The notes under the pieces were generated by a model. It was not told the origin of the DNA, did no database searches, and was given only the letters and a program-made list of their open reading frames with translations. This document shows positions 1 to 8,799 of a stretch of DNA of 64,000 nt, in pieces. The position numbers and the translations under genes are program-made. Position 1 is the first letter of the stretch, and each line of letters begins with the position of its first letter. Origin of the DNA: Planctomycetales bacterium (GTDB taxonomy: Bacteria; Planctomycetota; Planctomycetia; Isosphaerales; Isosphaeraceae); contig DAIDHB010000556.1 in assembly GCA_027452145.1 (NCBI GenBank), forward strand, positions 1 through 64,000. Reading direction: 5' to 3'.

Positions 1-1423
1 TGGGAGTCGTCGGGGTGGGCGTCGTCGGGGTGGGCGTGGAGCCCGCCCCGCCCGCCACGCCGAAGGCCGGGGTCTGCACGGACGAGCCGTTGCCGCTGGC
101 CTGGATCGCGTACGTGCCCGCCTGGCTGGCCGTCAGGGTGAAGGTCGCCACGCCGCCCACGGCGTTGGCCGAAAGGCTGCCCCCCAGTGGGGCCGGGCCT
201 GCGGCCAGCGTGAGCGTCACCGGGCCGTTGAACAGCGTGTTGGTCCCGCCGGTGGTGGTGTACTGGTCGCGGACCGTCAGCGAGAACGGCGTGCCGGCGG
301 AGATCCCGGAGGGGACCGATGCCACGAGCTGGGTGATGGGCAACGTGCCGAACTGCCCCGTGCCCTGGTCGGTGAACCAGACGTTGCCGTCCGGGCCGGC
401 GGCGATCCAGTTGGTCGTCGAATTGGGATTGCCCGTCGCGAACTCCACGGCCGCCGGGCTCGCGTCGGACGGGTTGATCATGCCGATGTTCCCATTACTC
501 TCGGTGAACCAGACGTTGCCGTCGCCGCCGGTGGCAACGTTGAACACGCCGGAGCTGCTGGGAACCGCGTACTGCGCCTGCTGCGACGGGTTGGCCGGGT
601 TGATGCTCACCAGCGCCGTCTTGCCGGCCCCCTGGGGCGTGCGCTCGCCCACCCAGAGATTCCCACCGGCGAAGGTGATCCCCAGTGTCTGCGGGCTGCT
701 CGTGCCGACCAGGGCGACCTGAGTGACCCCGGCGCCCGGGTTGCTCGGGTCGAACTCGCCGATGCTGTTCCCGTTCAGCTCGGTGATCCAGAGCTTGCCG
801 CCGGCCGACGCGAGCTCGGTCGGGCCCGTGCCCGCCAGCCCGGCCGAGTAGACCGTCACCACCCCCGAGGACAACGGGATGACCCCGCCCGTCTGCGGGG
901 CCGTCATCGGGTTGATCATGCCAATCAGGTTGTCCCGCTGCTCGGTGAACCAGATGTTGCCGTCGGGCCCCAGCACGATCCCAAACGGGGTGGAATTCTG
1001 GTCGGCGGTTCCTCCCGGGGTGCCCGGCAACTGATACTCGGTGACCACCCCGTTCGCCGGGTTGTACACCCCGATCTGGCCGAGGTTCTGCTCGGTGAAC
1101 CACAGCTCGCCATTCGGCCCGGCCGTCATCCCGGTGGGTCCCGCGCCCGAGCTGATCCCCTGCGAGATCTGCACCGGCGCCGAGGGGGTGCTCGGGCTCA
1201 CCCTCGCCAGCGCGTTGAGCCCATACTCGGCGATCCAGAGGTAGCCGTCGGTCGAAACCACCTGTTGCGGCCCCGCGCCCGTCGGCAGGCTGGAAAACTC
1301 GGTGATCCCCGAGAGCAGCTCTCGCGTCTCCAGAGCCTCCACGCCGACCCGCCGAGGCCTCCCCTTCCGCGACCCCGTTCCTCGCGCCGACCGACCGTCG
1401 CGCCGTTGATCAAATGCCACCAT
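1..1423 (-). CDS. Exported NHL/streptogramin-lyase-like beta-propeller protein (partial)
   Basis: The gene reads leftward and its C-terminus lies beyond the window; 474 codons are visible. The N-terminus is basic and carries the motif LETRELLS at residues 31-38, a planctomycete extracellular-protein signature. After it come six or so propeller blades marked by repeated G-(N/E)-(I/V/L)-WFTE and IGMINP/IGEFDP units (for example ELWFTEQN, NIWFTEQR, NVWFTESN), as in virginiamycin B lyase-like and NHL proteins. A bacterial Ig-like segment (TPFSLTVRDQY, then ATFTLTASQAGTY) follows, and a Pro-Thr-rich linker continues off the edge. The ATG at 1423 is preceded by GGGGAG. A surface or secreted role is inferred. 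Lyase activity cannot be claimed, because this fold is common in non-enzymatic planctomycete surface proteins. Confidence 0.8.
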   Translation of the reverse strand, partial: MVAFDQRRDGRSARGTGSRKGRPRRVGVEALETRELLSGITEFSSLPTGAGPQQVVSTDGYLWIAEYGLNALARVSPSTPSAPVQISQGISSGAGPTGMTAGPNGELWFTEQNLGQIGVYNPANGVVTEYQLPGTPGGTADQNSTPFGIVLGPDGNIWFTEQRDNLIGMINPMTAPQTGGVIPLSSGVVTVYSAGLAGTGPTELASAGGKLWITELNGNSIGEFDPSNPGAGVTQVALVGTSSPQTLGITFAGGNLWVGERTPQGAGKTALVSINPANPSQQAQYAVPSSSGVFNVATGGDGNVWFTESNGNIGMINPSDASPAAVEFATGNPNSTTNWIAAGPDGNVWFTDQGTGQFGTLPITQLVASVPSGISAGTPFSLTVRDQYTTTGGTNTLFNGPVTLTLAAGPAPLGGSLSANAVGGVATFTLTASQAGTYAIQASGNGSSVQTPAFGVAGGAGSTPTPTTPTPTTP

Positions 1424-2045
1424 GTTGTCTCCCCTGGTTGTCCCGGGCGAATTCCCGAAGGCCGCGCCCGACCAACGCCCCCGGCGCAGGGATCGAAACC
1501 ACGACCCGTGGCCTGTAGCCCCCCGCGGGACCTCCGGGAACCTCGATGGAATCGGCCTGGATGATTGGCTGAAAGAAGGAGCAAGAGACGACTACAGCCG
1601 TACTGATAAGTTCCAGCTTCGTACAGGTTAGCACATCCGGTCAACGTGTGTCATGCTTCGGCCCGCCCGGTGTTTGACTTTGATGTTTTTCGTCAACAAT
1701 TCGGGCAAGCCTGGCTCAAATCACTACATCCGACCACGCAACCCCAATGACCCGCCAACCCATGTCGCGATCGGTTCGCCTGCGCACATCTCAAGTCAAC
1801 CATAGCGACTCGCAACACGACACACAAGCACCCAATCGCCGCCCAAATGAGATTTCGGGATTGCCGGCATCGGGACCTCGAGCGGGCGGCTTCGGCGGCG
1901 CGCGCTCGTTCGAAAAGAATCCCCGCTCGCCGTTTGACACCTTCGAAAAGAGGGCGCGGGCTCTTCGGGCGACCGCCTGCCAGCTCCACCGGTGGATGGA
2001 AGGGTTCCGACCGGGTCCGCGGCAACCCAATAGCCGAACAGACTG
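1424..2045. other. Intergenic region, upstream of the beta-propeller gene
   Basis: This 620-bp stretch lies between two minus-strand genes. Open frames on both strands are arginine- and proline-rich without recognisable domains and look like GC-bias artefacts. The part near 1620-1700 is less GC-rich and probably holds the promoter of the leftward gene, but I could not place a convincing -35/-10 pair. Confidence 0.5.
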
Positions 2046-3674
2046 TCAGTCCGACGGGCCGTTGCAGGGCGTGCAGACGACGACGAGTGCCAGGCCCCGG
2101 CGCGAGAGGCCGGCGCGGAAGACCTCGGGGAGCCTCGCATCGAGGTCGTCGGGGCCGACGGTCACGACGTCCTCCACGCCGATGGCCCGGGCGATCGTCT
2201 CGATGTCGAGCGCGGGGGCGACCCGGCCCAGGGCGTCGCGCGGCTGGGCGGGGTTGGGCTGGAAGCCGGATGTCACCGTGGCGCCGTTGTCCAGCACGAC
2301 CATCAGGAGGTCGCTTTGGTGGTGCACCGCGTTGGCGATGGCCGGCATGGTGGTGTGGAAGAACGACGAATCGCCGAACAGGGCGACCGCCCGCTCGACG
2401 ATGCCGGCGCGGGCCAGGCCGTCGGCCACGCCGACCGCCGAGCCGATCGCGAACTTGGCGTCGATCCGGTCGCCGACCGCCGCCAGGCAGCCCGGGTCGC
2501 CCACGAGCACCGGGTCCTGCCCGAGCCCGTCGGCCGCCTCCCTGAGTGCATCGAGGACCGCCCCGAACCGGCAGCCGGCGCAGTGGTTCTCGCGGGGCGG
2601 GCGCTCGGACGCCTCGTCGACCTCGAGGAAGGCCCGCCCCGGCACGAACCCCGGCAGGAACCGCGTGAGCGCCCGCTGGATCTGCCAGCGGTAGAGCTCG
2701 CCCTCGCGGGGCGTGTGGCCGGTGGCCTTGCCGAGGATCCGCACCGGGATTTTCAGGTCATGCGCCAGGGCCTTGATCTGGATCTCGAGGTAGGGCTCGT
2801 TCTCCTCGAGCAGCAGGACCTCGCGGCACCTGGCGAGGAAACCGCCGACGATCTCGCGCGGCAAGGGGAACAGCACGCCCAGCTTGAGGACGCGCAGGTC
2901 GTTCCGGGGCCCGTCGCCGAGCACATCCAGCAGCTTGCGGTGGGCGAATCCGGCCGCGATCACGCCCAACGGGCCCGGCGCCCCCGATCCCGAGGCATGG
3001 TTGAACGGCGAGGCGTCGGCCCAGCGTTCGAAGAGCGCCAGCCGCTCGTGCAGCTCACGGTGCTTGGCGACGACGTTGCGAGGCACCGGGACGAACCGCC
3101 AGGTCTCGCGCGCCAGGCCCAGGTCGGGCTGATTGTACGGCCCTTCGGGGACGTCGACCGGCCCCGACTGCTGGACGAAGCTCCGGGTGATCCGGATGAC
3201 GACGGCGGTGTGGAGGCGCTCGGAGACCTCGAAGGCGGCCTGCATCATGGCGAGGCCCTCGGCGGGCGTGGCGGGCTCGAGCCAGGGCATCTCGAGCATC
3301 GAGGCGAGCGGGCGGGTGTCCTGGTCGTTCTGCGACCCGTAGCCGCCGGGGTCGTCGCCCAGCAGGATGACCAGGCCGCCGTGCACCGGGGTCAGGTTGA
3401 GCGCCATGAGCGGGTCGAGCAGGACGTTCATGCCGACGCTCTTGGTGGCGACGAGCGCACGACGGCCGGCGATCGACGCGCCGATGGCGATCTCGGCGGC
3501 GACCTTCTCGTTGCTCGACCACTCGACGTGCAGGCCGTGCGGTTCGGCCAGGTCGATCAGCTCGGCCACGGTCTCGGAGCTGGGCGAGCCCGGGTAGCTG
3601 GCGACGACCTTCACCCCCGAGGCCACCGCGCCCAGGGCCAGGGCCCGGGGACCCGTCAGGCTCTCGATCGGCAT
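2046..3674 (-). CDS. Indolepyruvate ferredoxin oxidoreductase alpha-subunit-like TPP enzyme, lacking the ferredoxin domain
   Basis: This is a 542-residue protein of the 2-oxoacid:ferredoxin oxidoreductase superfamily, closest in architecture to IorA, which decarboxylates arylpyruvates to acyl-CoA. The N-terminal pyrimidine-binding domain holds ASYPGSPSSE, EWSSNEKVA and GGLVILLGDDPG. The C-terminal TPP domain has ENHCAGCRFG, then GDSSFFHT followed after about 20 residues by LDNGATV, the family's GDG-N type TPP/Mg site. Typical IorA proteins end with a domain carrying two 4Fe-4S clusters; here the chain stops at CTPCNGPSD, so those clusters are missing. No IorB gene is adjacent. AAGGGGGA precedes the ATG. 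The STAS gene lies 66 bp upstream on the same strand and is probably co-transcribed. Confidence 0.8.
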   Translation of the reverse strand: MPIESLTGPRALALGAVASGVKVVASYPGSPSSETVAELIDLAEPHGLHVEWSSNEKVAAEIAIGASIAGRRALVATKSVGMNVLLDPLMALNLTPVHGGLVILLGDDPGGYGSQNDQDTRPLASMLEMPWLEPATPAEGLAMMQAAFEVSERLHTAVVIRITRSFVQQSGPVDVPEGPYNQPDLGLARETWRFVPVPRNVVAKHRELHERLALFERWADASPFNHASGSGAPGPLGVIAAGFAHRKLLDVLGDGPRNDLRVLKLGVLFPLPREIVGGFLARCREVLLLEENEPYLEIQIKALAHDLKIPVRILGKATGHTPREGELYRWQIQRALTRFLPGFVPGRAFLEVDEASERPPRENHCAGCRFGAVLDALREAADGLGQDPVLVGDPGCLAAVGDRIDAKFAIGSAVGVADGLARAGIVERAVALFGDSSFFHTTMPAIANAVHHQSDLLMVVLDNGATVTSGFQPNPAQPRDALGRVAPALDIETIARAIGVEDVVTVGPDDLDARLPEVFRAGLSRRGLALVVVCTPCNGPSD

Positions 3675-3740
3675 CGCGAAATCCCCCTTCTCGGCGACGG
3701 CCGGGCCCAGGATTGGCCGGCAATCAGGCCGGTGCCAAAC

Positions 3741-4109
3741 TCAGTGCTTCGCGAAATCGCGGAGCGCCGCGGCCTCGTCGGGGCAGATCGCGACGACCTT
3801 GTCGAGGCCGACGATCTCGGCGCCCAGGCGGACGCCCGGCTCCATGCCGGACAGCTTGACCTCGCGCCCCTCGCCGACGGCCTGCTTGACCAGCTTGAAG
3901 ATCGCGGCGAACCCGGTGCTGCTGAGGTAGGCCACGCGGCGGAAGTCGACGAGGATCCGCCTGGCCCAGTCCTGCGCGGCCACGACCGCCAGCTCGTCGC
4001 CCAGCTCCCGGGCCGACTGCGGGCCCTGGATGTCGCGGGTGACGACCTCCACCACGGCGACGTCCTTGACCATGCTCAATCGCAGGTGTTGAAACTCGGC
4101 GTCCGCCAT
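3741..4109 (-). CDS. STAS-domain protein (anti-anti-sigma factor-like)
   Basis: A 122-residue single-domain protein. The pattern VAVVEVVTRDIQGPQSARELGDEL, then RRILVDFRRVAYLSSTGFAAIFKLV matches the STAS fold, with the D-(x)n-LSSTG region where SpoIIAA-like proteins carry the phosphorylatable serine. The start at 4109 (MADAEFQHL) is chosen because AGAGGAA lies just upstream; a longer reading frame to 4349 has no conserved content. No kinase or phosphatase partner is adjacent; the next gene downstream is the IorA-like enzyme. A role in partner-switching regulation is inferred only from the domain. Confidence 0.8.
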   Translation of the reverse strand: MADAEFQHLRLSMVKDVAVVEVVTRDIQGPQSARELGDELAVVAAQDWARRILVDFRRVAYLSSTGFAAIFKLVKQAVGEGREVKLSGMEPGVRLGAEIVGLDKVVAICPDEAAALRDFAKH

Positions 4110-4337
4110 CGTCGGTTCCTCTTCCAGTGCCACTCTCTCGGGGAACTGATCCGGGACGAGAGGATTATCGCATGCAAGTTCATGATCGGCGAGACGTCTC
4201 CCGACGACGGTCCAATCTCGCAGACCGACGCATTTCGGGCGAGACCTGCTTGCAACCCCGCGTCCACCCGCCGACAATCGATGGCTCTCCGTGGGGAGGA
4301 CGACCGGATTGCGCATTTGATCAAGGGAACGCACGTC

Positions 4338-6008
4338 ATGATGGCTCACTTCGTCGGAATTTGGATGATGGCGGCGGCCGTGGGGCAGGCCCCGGCCGAG
4401 GCCGCCTGGCTCGATTCGGTCCCGGCCGATATCCCGGTCGTGGCCCGCGTCCGGGCGCTCGAGGACGTCAGCGGGGAATTGCAGGCGATGCTGAAGGCGA
4501 TGAGCCCGACCGCCGCCGAGGCCGTCGCCGGCGCGATCGACCCGGCGATCCAGGGCTTCGAGGGGGCGTATGGCGAGGCCGCCGGCAAGAATCCCTTCTT
4601 CGTGATGCTCCGCCTGCCGAATCCGGCCCAGCCGGACCTCACGGGCTGGGGCGTCATCGTCCGAACGGGCAACCCGGCCGCGACGATCAAGGGCCTCCAG
4701 AGCGGGGACGAGAAGCCCAAATCCCTCCAGGGCTACGAGTCGTTCGGCGCGAAGGACGGCGGGACCTGGTACGCCGCGAAGGGCAAGGGCTGGCTGGCCT
4801 TCGGCCCGGACGAGGCGATGATCAAGGCGATCGCCAAACCGGGCGCCGGGCTGGGCAAGGCGATGCCGGCCGAGGTCCGCGAGCGGTTCCTGGCGGGCGA
4901 CATCGGGCTATATCTCGACATCCCCGCGCTGAACCAGCAGTACGGCCCCCTGGTCGAGCAGGCCGGGCCGGGGCTGATCGCCCAGGTCGAGCAGCAGCCG
5001 AACGGCGACAAGAACGCGAAGAACGCGAAGATCATGCTCGACGCCCTGATCGCCGCGCTCAAGGTCGGCGAGCGCCTGGTGCTGAGCCTCGACTTCGACG
5101 CCAAGGGGCTGACCATGTCGGGCCTGGCCACGGTCAAGGCGGGCTCGCCGGCCGCGAAGAACCTCGCCTCGGCCAGGACCGGCACCGGCAAGCTGCTGGA
5201 GCGGCTGCCGGACGACAAGATGATCTACATCTTCACGGCCGACCGCCCGGTCCCCCCGATGGGCGTCCAGGCGAAGCAATCGACGCCCGCGCTGGATAAG
5301 GCCGTCGACGCCCGGATGAAGGCCCTCGAGGGCCGGCTGGTCATGGGAATGTCGTGGATGCCGATACAGTTCATCAGCCTGGCCGATCCCAGCGACCCGA
5401 AGGCGGTCGTGAAGGCGACGCTCGAGGCCACCCGGGCCCGCCGCGCCTCCGGGCAGGAGAAGTCGACCATCCAGCCCGATGCCCTGACCTACGGCGGCTT
5501 CCGGTTCAACCGGATCAAGTCCGAGCTCGACGCCCAGCAGATCGCGAAGGCGACAAAGAACAGCACGCCGAACAGCGACCAGATCCTCAAGATGATCTTC
5601 ACCGGCAAGTCGCTCACCACGCTCATGGGGACCGACGGCAAGCTGTTCCTCGAGGTGAGCGGCAACGACGAGGACCAGCTCAGGAAGCAGGTCGACGCGG
5701 TGAAGGCCGCCCGGCGCGGCCTCGGCGCCGCGGCGGCGTGGAAGGCCCTGCGCCCCCGGTTCCCCGAGAATGTCTCGGTCCTGGTCCTGCTGAGTGCCCA
5801 GGAGACGGCGAAGGCCCTCCTCCAGGGGATCGGCGCCAGCGCCAACCGGCCCGACCTGAAGCCGCCGGCCGACCTGCCGAAGGCGCCGGCCCTGCTGGGA
5901 TTCGCGCTGATCAGCTCGCCGAAGGGATACGACTTCCGCCTGATCATTCCCAGCGACGTCGGCCCGGTCTTCGAGAAGGGCCTGGCCCCGCTGGGCGGGG
6001 TCGAGTGA
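4338..6008 (+). CDS. Exported protein of unknown function (DUF3352-like appearance)
   Basis: A 556-residue protein starting at an ATG with AAGGGA nine bases upstream. The first 25 residues (GIWMMAAAVGQAPAEAAW) form a short signal-peptide-like segment. The rest is soluble, Ala- and Lys-rich, with repeated hydrophobic stretches such as IPVVARVRALEDV, GLYLDIPALNQQYGP and VSVLVLLSAQETAKALLQG. The pattern resembles secreted planctomycete proteins of the DUF3352 kind, but I do not recognise it with certainty. A much longer open frame extends upstream to 2316, but it runs antisense to the IorA gene and is an artefact. No enzymatic motif was found. Confidence 0.65.
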   Translation: MMAHFVGIWMMAAAVGQAPAEAAWLDSVPADIPVVARVRALEDVSGELQAMLKAMSPTAAEAVAGAIDPAIQGFEGAYGEAAGKNPFFVMLRLPNPAQPDLTGWGVIVRTGNPAATIKGLQSGDEKPKSLQGYESFGAKDGGTWYAAKGKGWLAFGPDEAMIKAIAKPGAGLGKAMPAEVRERFLAGDIGLYLDIPALNQQYGPLVEQAGPGLIAQVEQQPNGDKNAKNAKIMLDALIAALKVGERLVLSLDFDAKGLTMSGLATVKAGSPAAKNLASARTGTGKLLERLPDDKMIYIFTADRPVPPMGVQAKQSTPALDKAVDARMKALEGRLVMGMSWMPIQFISLADPSDPKAVVKATLEATRARRASGQEKSTIQPDALTYGGFRFNRIKSELDAQQIAKATKNSTPNSDQILKMIFTGKSLTTLMGTDGKLFLEVSGNDEDQLRKQVDAVKAARRGLGAAAAWKALRPRFPENVSVLVLLSAQETAKALLQGIGASANRPDLKPPADLPKAPALLGFALISSPKGYDFRLIIPSDVGPVFEKGLAPLGGVE

Positions 6009-6037
6009 TCGAAGCGGTCCGACCCAGGGAACGCAAG

Positions 6038-6078
6038 GATGTCGAGGAGCAGCCTTACGGCATGGGCTCCTCGACATC
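6038..6078. terminator. Hairpin between convergent genes
   Basis: Perfect 13-bp arms (GATGTCGAGGAGC and its complement) enclose a 15-base loop between the stop at 6008 and the convergent stop at 6092. There is no clear T tract, so a bidirectional terminator is likely but not certain. Confidence 0.5.
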
Positions 6079-6091
6079 GCTCTCCTGTTCC

Positions 6092-7519
6092 TCAGGCGAT
6101 GATCGCCCGAATCGGCTGCCCATAATCGATCTCCAGCCGCTTGCGGCCGGGGACCTCGAGCTTGCGAGGATCCAGCCCGAGCTGGTGCAGCACCGTGGCG
6201 TGGATGTCCGTGACGTAGTGCCGGTCCTCGACGGCGTGGAAGCCGATCTCATCCGTCGCGCCGTGGACCACGCCCCCCTTGATGCCGCCGCCGGCCAGCC
6301 AGGCGCAGAAGCCCTGCGGGTGGTGGTCGCGGCCGTCGGCCTGGGCACCCGGCGAGCGGCCGAACTCGGTGCCCCAGACCACGATCGTTTCATCGAGCAT
6401 CCCCCGGCGCTTCAGGTCCCGCAGCAGCCCGGCGATCGGCAGGTCGACCTGCTCGGAGAGCTGCGTGTGGTTGGAGCGGATGCCCGAGTGGGCGTCCCAC
6501 GCGCCGCCCCCGCCGCCGCCGTGGAAGAGCTGGACGAACCGGGTCCCCCGCTCGACCAGCCGGCGCGCCGCCAGGCAGAGCCGCCCGAAAGAACGTGTGA
6601 CATCGCGATCCAGGCCGTAGAGAGCCTGCGTCGACGGGTGCTCCTCGGCCAGGTTCAGGGTCTCGGGCACGGCGGTCTGCATGCCGAAGGCCAGCTCGTA
6701 CGCCTTGATCCGCGCCCGCAGCGCGGGATCGTCCGGATAGTCGATGCCCGCCAGGCGATTCAATCGCCCCAGCAGGCCGAACTCGGCGACCTGGTCCTCG
6801 GCCGTCATGCCGGGCGCCGGCTCGACGAAGGGCAGGGGCTCCCTGGCGTCGGGGTTGAGGCGGACGCCGGCGTACTCGGGGCCCAGGTAGGCCGCGCCGT
6901 GGGTCCACGAGCCGCCGCAGCAATCGCCGGTCGGCTCGCCCAGCACGACGTACTCGGGCAGGTCCTCATTCAACGTGCCCAGCCCATACGAGACCCACGA
7001 GCCGATCGTCGGGAAAGCCCCCTCGCGCACGTGACGGCCGGTGTGGAACTGGAGCTGCGCCCCGTGGTCGTTGTCGGTGGTCCAGAGCGAGCGGACGACG
7101 GCGATGTCGTCGGCGCACGAGCCGACGTGCCGCCACCAGTCGGCGACCTCCAGGCCGCTCTCGCCGTGCTTGCGAACGCCCGTGTTGAGCCCCATCAGGA
7201 TCTTGCGGCCGCCGTGGTTGGGATTGGCCGAGACCACGTCCTTGAGCCTTGAGGGATTCAGCACGTCCTTGTAGGGCGTCGCCTCGATCGACTTGCCCGC
7301 GAACCGGTTCAGCTCGGGCTTGGGGTCGAAGCTCTCGACGTGGCTCACGCCGCCGCAGAGGAAGATCCAGATGACCGATTTGGCCTTCGCCGGCGGCGCG
7401 GGGGCCGACGAGGCGCCGGCCTCGCGCGCCAGCATCGCGCCCAGCGCCAGCCCGGTGAAGCCCATGCCGGTGTCGGCCAGGAAGGATCGACGCGTCTGGC
7501 AGCGTGATCGCGAGGTCAT
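6092..7519 (-). CDS. DUF1501 domain-containing Tat-exported protein
   Basis: A 475-residue protein with a twin-arginine signal (RRSFLADTGMGFTG, residues 10-23). It has the DUF1501 hallmarks: IWIFLCGGVSHVESFDPKP, SYGLGTLNEDLPEYVV, FVQLFHGGGGGGAWDAH, ETIVVWGTEFGRSP and GRDHHPQGFCAWLAGGG. DUF1501 proteins are alkaline-phosphatase-superfamily relatives found in huge numbers in planctomycetes, almost always next to a DUF1549/DUF1553 partner; that partner lies upstream at 7792-10413. They are thought to act outside the cytoplasm in degrading complex polymers, but the reaction is not established. A GGAG sequence precedes the ATG. The 5' region is occupied by a heptamer tandem array. Confidence 0.92.
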   Translation of the reverse strand: MTSRSRCQTRRSFLADTGMGFTGLALGAMLAREAGASSAPAPPAKAKSVIWIFLCGGVSHVESFDPKPELNRFAGKSIEATPYKDVLNPSRLKDVVSANPNHGGRKILMGLNTGVRKHGESGLEVADWWRHVGSCADDIAVVRSLWTTDNDHGAQLQFHTGRHVREGAFPTIGSWVSYGLGTLNEDLPEYVVLGEPTGDCCGGSWTHGAAYLGPEYAGVRLNPDAREPLPFVEPAPGMTAEDQVAEFGLLGRLNRLAGIDYPDDPALRARIKAYELAFGMQTAVPETLNLAEEHPSTQALYGLDRDVTRSFGRLCLAARRLVERGTRFVQLFHGGGGGGAWDAHSGIRSNHTQLSEQVDLPIAGLLRDLKRRGMLDETIVVWGTEFGRSPGAQADGRDHHPQGFCAWLAGGGIKGGVVHGATDEIGFHAVEDRHYVTDIHATVLHQLGLDPRKLEVPGRKRLEIDYGQPIRAIIA

Positions 7520-7534
7520 GGGGGCGCTCCGCTC

Positions 7535-7650
7535 TCAGTGGTCAGTGGTCGGTGGCCAGTGGTCAGTGGTCAGTGGTCAGTGGTCAGTGGTCAGTGGTCA
7601 GTGGTCAGTGGTCAGTGGTCAGTGGTCAGTGGTCAGTGGCCAGTGGCCAG
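7535..7650. repeat. Tandem array of a 7-bp unit (CAGTGGT)
   Basis: About sixteen copies of CAGTGGT, with a few single-base variants at both ends, lie 15 bp upstream of the DUF1501 start codon. A short inverted copy (CTGACCACTGACCACTGACC) sits at 7768-7787, just past the end of the DUF1553 reading frame, so the intergenic transcript could fold back on itself. The same heptamer occurs at both ends of the palindromic element at 30.7 kb. Confidence 0.9.
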
Positions 7651-7791
7651 TAAAGACCGGTCCTGATGCGGACCACGCCAGTCGGCTCGTCCCGCGCCGG
7701 CCCCGCTTCAGGTACGGTATCGCGATCGCATCCGCGCCCCAGGCCATAATCCCGCCTCATCCTTCTGACCACTGACCACTGACCGCTGAGG

Positions 7792-8787
7792 CTACTTGAT
7801 CGTGACGAAGTCGTGGTGGTTCAGCAGCACGTGGACGAGCCCCTCGCGGCGGCGGGGGGCCGCGCCGGGGCCCAGGAAGCGCAGGCACTCGTCGCGCTCG
7901 GCCGCGGTGGGCGGGCGCGAGAGGACCCGTTCGAACGCGGCGGCCACGAAGCTGGACGGGTCGCTCCCGACCTGGTCCGAGAGCGTCGCCGCGAGCCGCC
8001 TGGCCATGCGAAGCGACAGCTCGCTGTTGGCCAGCGCCAGCGCCTGCTGGGGCAGGATGCTCTCCTTCCGCCGGTAGCACTCCGTGACGCCGGCGGCGTC
8101 GAAGATGCGGAGGAACTCCATCTGCTTCTCCGCGGCGTGCTGGAAGTAGAGGCTGCGCCTCGGGACGGCCAGGCCCGACTGGTAGGGGATATCGGGTCCG
8201 CCGACGGTCGAGTCGAGCGCGCCGGCGACCGCGAACACGCAATCCCGGACGACCTCGGCCTCGGCGCGGCGCGGGGCCCATCGCCAGAGGAGCACGTCGT
8301 CCGGGTCGCGCGCCAGATCGGCCGGGTCGGGGTGCGAATCGCGCCGATAGGCGGCGCTCGTGACGATCAGGCGGTGGATCGCCTTCATGCTCCAGCCTCG
8401 GTCCATCAGCTCGGCGGCCAGCCAGTCCAGCAGCGCGGGATGGCTGGGCGGCTGGCCATTGCGGCCGAAGTCATTCACGGTCGGCACGATCGCCCGGCCG
8501 AAATGGCGGCCCCAGATGTGGTTGACCGCCACGCGGGCCGCCAGCGGGTTCGACTCGTCGGTGATCCACCGGGCAAACGCCAGGCGGCGGCCCGTGCTCT
8601 TCGCCGGGTAGGTCGTCCGCGGCGGGGCCTGGTAGTCGGTGCCCGGCGGCTGTTTGAGCGCCTCGCGGGCGAGGCTCAGGGCCTTCTGGGCATCGGCCAG
8701 CACCTTGTCGGCCTGGGCTCGCTTCGCCGGCGCGGCCTTGCCCCGGGCCTGGCGTGCGAGGACCTCGGCGCGGATCGCCTCGGCCAC
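7792..8787 (-). pseudogene. DUF1553 half of an amber-interrupted DUF1549/DUF1553 gene
   Basis: The 331 residues read from a GTG contain the DUF1553 domain: GRRLAFARWITDESNPLAARVAVNHIW, FGRNGQPPSHPALLDWLAAEL, KAIHRLIVTSAAYR, SLYFQHAAEKQMEFLRIFDAAG and ESILPQQALALANS. It is in the same frame as the upstream half (8800-10413), from which it is separated only by TAG at 8800-8802 and four codons (RELA). Together they would make one normal protein of about 873 residues. No good ribosome-binding site precedes the GTG, so independent translation is doubtful. Either the gene is inactivated, the codon is read through, or the base is a sequencing error. Confidence 0.8.
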
Positions 8788-8799
8788 GGCCAGCTCGCG

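Noticed and set aside
1480..1545. A GGATCGAAACC stretch resembling the T-arm of a minus-strand tRNA
   Set aside because: The T-stem does not pair, one base is extra in the loop, and no anticodon or acceptor stem can be built around it.
2316..4337. A 670-codon upstream extension of the exported-protein gene at 4338
   Set aside because: It runs antisense to the IorA-like gene, and a good ribosome site and signal peptide are found at 4338.
7535..7650. The heptamer array could be read as a coding repeat (SGQWSVV)n
   Set aside because: The frame has no ribosome site or conserved ends, and the 7-bp unit reads as a 7-residue repeat in any open frame by chance.
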